Shown piece after piece: positions 46,066 through 49,291 of a DNA stretch of 49,291 bases. The notes under the pieces were generated by a model that was given only the letters and a program-made list of their open reading frames with translations, made no database searches and was not told the DNA's origin. Position 1 is the first letter of the stretch, and every line of letters starts with the position of its first letter. The stretch is from assembly GCA_964545075.1 (NCBI GenBank), contig CAZJFS010000009.1, forward strand, positions 1 to 49,291, given 5' to 3'. The DNA comes from DAOPXV01 sp035352535 (GTDB lineage: Bacteria > Muiribacteriota > UBA9980). A program made the position numbers and the translations under genes.

Positions 46066-46295
46066 ATGAATGATCAAACCGGCAACGGCAAACTCAAGTT
46101 TTATCAAAAGCTTTATTTTAAAATAGTAATGCTTTTGCTGCTCATTTTTTAACCGTTTCCGGAACTAATTTTTACCTGATTAAAAAATCTTATTCAGATC
46201 TTGAAAAAGACGCGACGAACATAGCCTGCAAAAATATCAGCGACGTAAAAAACACCGTTAATAGTAATCTTACTCAGCTTTGCGAACAGGCGGTA
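46066..46295 (+). pseudogene. Frameshifted 5' end of the adenylate cyclase gene
   Basis: ATG 46066 opens 28 residues (MNDQTGNGKLKFYQKLYFK, then the start of a transmembrane helix IVMLLLLIF) and stops at TAA 46150-46152, just after a run of six T (46145-46150). One extra T would give ...LLLLIFFLTVSGTNFYLIKKSYSDLE and join the long frame of the next entry exactly. The joined sequence is a normal sensor start: cytoplasmic tail, first membrane helix, periplasmic helix. So this is either a base-calling error, a real mutation, or a site of slippage. No ribosome site precedes the ATG. Confidence 0.75.
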
Positions 46296-47822
46296 ATGCT
46301 TCATACCCAAAAGATCTTTTTCGAACAGCTGGCGTTTCTTAAAAGCCGCGATGAGCTTAAGGATTTAAAAGATTTAAAGGACGCGCGAAGGCTCATCGAT
46401 TTCTGTATAAACAACGCCGAATATCAGCAAATTTATAATTTAAAAAATTCTCAGGCTAAATTTTCTTACGTAACTGTATCGGTTTATGACATTCCAAGAC
46501 TGGTGCTCGTTTCGCATAACAAAAAGGAAATTATCGGCGCCGATATCTTCGAGCTCGTAAAAAAACTCAGCCCCGAAGACCGCGCCAAGCAGCAAACCGA
46601 GAAATTCATAAGCCACTGGGTCAACAAGGAATCCGGCGGAATTTACTATGAGCAAACCGCCACATTCAAAGACTCGTCGATACCCGCGGATTATAAAAAT
46701 AAATACGCGTATCAATACTGGGGAAAATTCAACGGAATCGATATCGTAGTCGAATACGCCACCTACATTAACGAATTCATGAACACGGTAAAGAGCATCG
46801 ATCAAAAGCACCGCGATACGATAAGCATGATCTCGGCCCGCACGGCGGAATCGTTCGACAAAAATTTCAATTTTATCATTTATGTCCTCTCGGGCATCAT
46901 GATAGCCCTTATCTTCCTGCTTCTGGCATTGAGCCGCAAATATATCATCGCCCCGATAAACAAGATCGTCGAAGGCCTGAAACGCTTCGGCGAAGGCAGA
47001 TTCAGGGAGCCGATGAATGCCGACGTTCCGGGCGAATTCGGAATAATATGTGAAGCGTCTAACGTTATGGCCGCAAAACTCGCGGAAACGCTGGAAGGCC
47101 TTGAAATGATAAACGACGGCCTCGAGCGCAAGGTCGAACAGAGGACCTCCGAACTCGCCGAATCGAAGAACATGCTCGAGCGTGAAAAAGAAAAAAGCGA
47201 AAACCTCATAAAAAATATCCTGCCAGGAAAGATCGCGGATCAACTCAAGGAAAACCCCGATCAGGTTATCGCTAAAGAGCACGCGATGGTAACGATCATA
47301 TTCACTGACTTCAAGGGTTTTACGACGATGTCCGAAAGCACCACCCCGATAAAACTCGTCAGGGAATTAAACGAGATATTCGCTTATTTCGACGATCTCT
47401 GCACAAAATTTAATATCGAAAAAATAAAAACTATCGGCGACGCGTATATGGCCGTCGGCGGCCTTCCCGAATCGAACGAGACGAACCCGTTCGACGCCGT
47501 TGAAATGGCCCTCGCGATGAGGGATTATATCATCGACCGCTCAAAGGAAGGCGCGAACCTGCCCCTTGAAATACGCATAGGGATTCATTCAGGCCCCGTC
47601 ATTGCCGGCGTAATAGGCCGCAAGCGCTTCGTCTACGATATCTGGGGCGACTCGGTTAATATAGCCAGCCGCATGGAATCCAACAGTCTGCCGGGAAAAG
47701 TGAATATTTCGCACGAAACGTATAAACTCGTCAAGGATAAATACAAATGCGAAAAGCGCGGCGAAGTCGAGATAAAAGGAAAGGGCCCGATGACGACATA
47801 CTTTATCGAAAGGGCTCAATAG
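46296..47822 (+). CDS. Membrane-bound class III adenylate cyclase (main open frame)
   Basis: 508 residues in the intact frame; with the frameshifted 5' part the full protein would be about 585. A periplasmic sensor region (to about 195) is followed by a second membrane helix (FIIYVLSGIMIALIFLLLAL), a HAMP domain, a coiled coil ending in the NILPGKIADQLKEN linker, and the cyclase domain. Metal ligands: Asp in IIFTDFKGFT and Asp in KTIGDAYMAVGG. Purine-selecting Lys (EKIKTIGD) and Asp (VYDIWGDSVNIASRME) indicate ATP, so cAMP is the product. The transition-state Arg lies in IASRME. The extracellular signal is unknown. No cAMP-binding protein lies in the window. Confidence 0.9.
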   Translation: MLHTQKIFFEQLAFLKSRDELKDLKDLKDARRLIDFCINNAEYQQIYNLKNSQAKFSYVTVSVYDIPRLVLVSHNKKEIIGADIFELVKKLSPEDRAKQQTEKFISHWVNKESGGIYYEQTATFKDSSIPADYKNKYAYQYWGKFNGIDIVVEYATYINEFMNTVKSIDQKHRDTISMISARTAESFDKNFNFIIYVLSGIMIALIFLLLALSRKYIIAPINKIVEGLKRFGEGRFREPMNADVPGEFGIICEASNVMAAKLAETLEGLEMINDGLERKVEQRTSELAESKNMLEREKEKSENLIKNILPGKIADQLKENPDQVIAKEHAMVTIIFTDFKGFTTMSESTTPIKLVRELNEIFAYFDDLCTKFNIEKIKTIGDAYMAVGGLPESNETNPFDAVEMALAMRDYIIDRSKEGANLPLEIRIGIHSGPVIAGVIGRKRFVYDIWGDSVNIASRMESNSLPGKVNISHETYKLVKDKYKCEKRGEVEIKGKGPMTTYFIERAQ

Positions 47823-47843
47823 CGCGGCATACGGGAGGATAAA

Positions 47844-48374
47844 ATGAAACTATTCAGCGGCCTGCAATTTGATAATTTTGAAGAGCAAGATGTTGAATTA
47901 TTGGCGCCCGTTATGAAGAGAGCGTTTGATGAAGACGCGAAAAGACACTTGAACGAAGAACATGGCGGCCCCGACGGATATGACGACGGAAATTTTTTAA
48001 GAAAATGGGCGCTTCATAAAGACAGCCGGGCGTTTAAAATATCCAAAGACGAAAAACCTATCGGCGTCGTTATACTCTGGATCAACAAAAACAACGAGAA
48101 TTTCCTTGGAAATATGTTTATCGACGCGGATTTGCAGGATAAAGGGCTCGGAACGGCGGTATGGAAATTCGTTGAATCCGAATATCCGGAAACTGTTATC
48201 TGGAGAACGGAAACTCCGGGTTTTTCAAAGCGCAATCATAATTTTTACGTTAACAAATGCGGATTTAAAATAGTCAGAATTGATAATCCCGGTAATAAAT
48301 ACGAAGAAAGCTACTTCATGGAAAAAGAAATGGTCAAAAAGCGGTTTTTCACTGATTTTTTTACGGGACTTTAA
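47844..48374 (+). CDS. GNAT-family N-acetyltransferase
   Basis: 176 residues. The GNAT core is visible: PIGVVILWINKN (beta 4), NMFIDADLQDKGLGTAVWKFVE containing the acetyl-CoA loop Q-D-K-G-L-G-T-A, then NFYVNKCGFKIV near the end. It transfers an acetyl group from acetyl-CoA to an amine; the substrate is unknown. A strong GGGAGGAT precedes the ATG, 21 bp after the cyclase stop, so it may be transcribed with the cyclase. Its 3' end overlaps the run-on reverse frame of the decayed SWIM gene by 150 bp. Confidence 0.85.
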   Translation: MKLFSGLQFDNFEEQDVELLAPVMKRAFDEDAKRHLNEEHGGPDGYDDGNFLRKWALHKDSRAFKISKDEKPIGVVILWINKNNENFLGNMFIDADLQDKGLGTAVWKFVESEYPETVIWRTETPGFSKRNHNFYVNKCGFKIVRIDNPGNKYEESYFMEKEMVKKRFFTDFFTGL

Positions 48375-48899
48375 AAGTTTTTTCGACGGCATCTTGCCGG
48401 CCTTTGGTTTTTCCGGTACGGTTTCACCAATTTTAACGGAAGCTGGAGGATAAGCGGAAGAAATATTCGAATTTTCTGATATTGCCGTAATATTCTCATT
48501 AGGCGAAGAGGCGAGCTCGATACCGAACGCGTCTGAAATATCGATATCATGGATGACGCGGCCGCTCTTTGTTTTAGCGCTTTCAAGCATAACGTCTGAC
48601 TTTTTGGAGGCGGCTTCCGAAACAAGCGATTCGACGTCGATCTTACGTAGCGTAAAAAACAGCGACGGGTCTTTATCGAGGCGCGATCCTACGCCGTACA
48701 GGACGGCCGCCACATGCTTGCACATATAGGCGTAATCGGGGCAGCTGCAATCGAAACTTATCTCGCGCGGGGAAGGAAACAGTCCGCCTACGCTGGCGGT
48801 GAATAAACCTGAAAGCTCCTGAGGGAAACGACCTTCGACCAGTTCGCCGAGCGATCGGAATAACTTTCCAGATTTCTGTTCCAGGCCTTGCCACACCAT
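48225..48899 (-). pseudogene. SWIM zinc-finger protein, C-terminal fragment
   Basis: The open frame gives SLGELVEGRFPQELSGLF, GLFPSPREISFDCSCPDYA-MCKHVAAVLYGVGSRLDKDPSLFF and KKSDVMLESAKTKSGRVIHD, a typical SWIM domain (CxC...CxH) and its usual tail. The first residues (MVWQGLEQKSGKLFR) are out-of-frame reading of the N-terminal fragment. The last 50 or so residues are reading across the GNAT gene, so the original stop seems lost. SWIM fingers bind DNA or protein, and such genes usually stand beside an SNF2 helicase, as here. Confidence 0.75.
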
Positions 48900-49048
48900 G
48901 AAGTCGCAAGTTTTCCGTTAAACAATATAACCGGCTTTATCGCCGGGTCTTTCTTTCTTAACTTCGCGAGATCTTTAGCGGACTCGGCCTTTTTCTCCTT
49001 CACGGTAACGTATTTTGGAAACTGACCGTAATTAGGATAATATATCAA
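48788..49048 (-). pseudogene. SWIM zinc-finger protein, N-terminal fragment
   Basis: The frame reads YGQFPKYVTVKEKKAESAKDL, KKDPAIKPVILFNGKLATSWCGKAWNRNLESYSD, the expected start of a SWIM-family protein (usually TWWGKAWN). After about SYSD the frame is lost. The family's next 60-70 residues (RSYVRxGAVIDLQI onward) are absent, and the sequence resumes in another frame with the C-terminal fragment. The TTG at 49048 directly follows the stop of the SNF2 fragment. Confidence 0.75.
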
Positions 49049-49291
49049 TTACACACATCTAATATCTTTATGGTCTGGATGATTGCATATCTGTTTGAAT
49101 TTCATAAGCGAAGACAGTATCAGTCCTTTTCTTTCGATCCCCGCCGCACCCGGTTCCAGTGTTTTTTTGATCGCGGATACGAGATCGGTTTTCAATCTTC
49201 TTAAAATGAAGGGCCCGACAGCGCACTTCAATGTTTTATAGCCTTCGCCGCCTTCGCTCATGCGCCTGGTGATGTCGGCGAATTCGCCGGA
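49049..49291 (-). pseudogene. SNF2-family helicase fragment, truncated by the window edge
   Basis: The frame is open from the right edge to TAA 49051-49049: SGEFADITRRMSEGG, then FILRRLKTD (SNF2 motif region), then GIERKGLILSSLMKFKQICNHP. Between LRRLKTD and IERKG the usual 30 or so residues (DLPDKIE..., LT..Q..LY) are shortened. The frame stops right after ICNHPDHKDIRCV, where a helicase C domain should continue for about 200 more residues. So this is a decayed or internally deleted SNF2 gene. Upstream sequence is outside the window. Confidence 0.7.

Noticed and set aside
46440..47282. 280-codon reverse frame inside the cyclase gene
   Set aside because: Runs opposite to a complete HAMP-cyclase coding region and has an artificial Phe/Arg/Tyr-rich composition.

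Overview
The window is a 49.3 kb piece of a bacterial chromosome, apparently a scaffold from an assembled genome because it holds one run of exactly 100 Ns (36682-36781). The genes suggest an anaerobic, Gram-negative-type bacterium. It has a four-subunit pyruvate/2-oxoacid:ferredoxin oxidoreductase, several Sec-type signal peptides, a predicted outer-membrane beta-barrel protein, many large TPR proteins, c-di-GMP (PilZ) and cAMP (class III cyclase) signalling, and a chemotaxis-type CheB-CheR fusion. The lineage cannot be fixed from sequence alone. The gene style (giant TPR proteins, tails of the CPxG...CxVH type) would fit a little-studied candidate phylum such as Riflebacteria, but that is a weak inference. 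I see no rRNA, tRNA, CRISPR array, insertion sequence or prophage. Promoters are strikingly canonical: TTGACA-like and TATAAT-like boxes with 17-18 bp spacers occur before at least ten genes.

Layout. 1-305: 5' part of a Sel1-repeat secreted protein (-). 729-3700: porCDAB operon behind a strong promoter and a hairpin-bearing leader, closed by a terminator. 3881-6775: CheB-CheR-PAS fusion (-). 7172-13307: secreted clostripain-like (C11) protease, then two adjacent dynamin-like GTPases, the second fused to a TPR array; a VTT/DedA-like membrane protein follows (13406-14284). 14295-17058: zinc-ribbon polytopic membrane protein and an MFS transporter (-). 17323-19974: nadA, a 43-residue zinc-ribbon protein (-), a TudS/DUF523 protein and a PHP phosphoesterase. 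20031-27094: an envelope cluster of two TPR-TM-TPR proteins flanking a YcgR-like PilZ protein, then a beta-barrel candidate. 27243-35622: glmM-type mutase, TPR protein, dnaE and a GH57-like protein lacking its catalytic residues. 35609-37532: rqcH (NFACT), interrupted by the N gap (-). 37625-37690: a 21-residue Cys-rich peptide (-). 38003-40833: PilP/GspC-like periplasmic protein, an exported protein with a CPxG...CPVH tail, and a FecR-domain protein. 41170-45966: a 1598-residue protein with eight Ig-like repeats and a six-bladed Kelch propeller. 46066-47822: adenylate cyclase with a one-base frameshift near its start. 47844-48374: GNAT acetyltransferase. 48225-49291: decayed SWIM zinc-finger and SNF2 helicase genes (-).

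How the genes fit together. Central metabolism and housekeeping (por, nadA, glmM, dnaE, rqcH) alternate with envelope and signalling modules. The most system-like blocks are the C11 protease/twin dynamin/VTT block, which suggests membrane remodelling, and the TPR-PilZ-TPR-barrel block, which suggests a c-di-GMP-responsive envelope assembly. Neither function is proven here. Three items may be assembly or decay problems: the mis-sized gap in rqcH, the T6 frameshift in the cyclase, and the multiply deleted SNF2/SWIM pair at the right edge.
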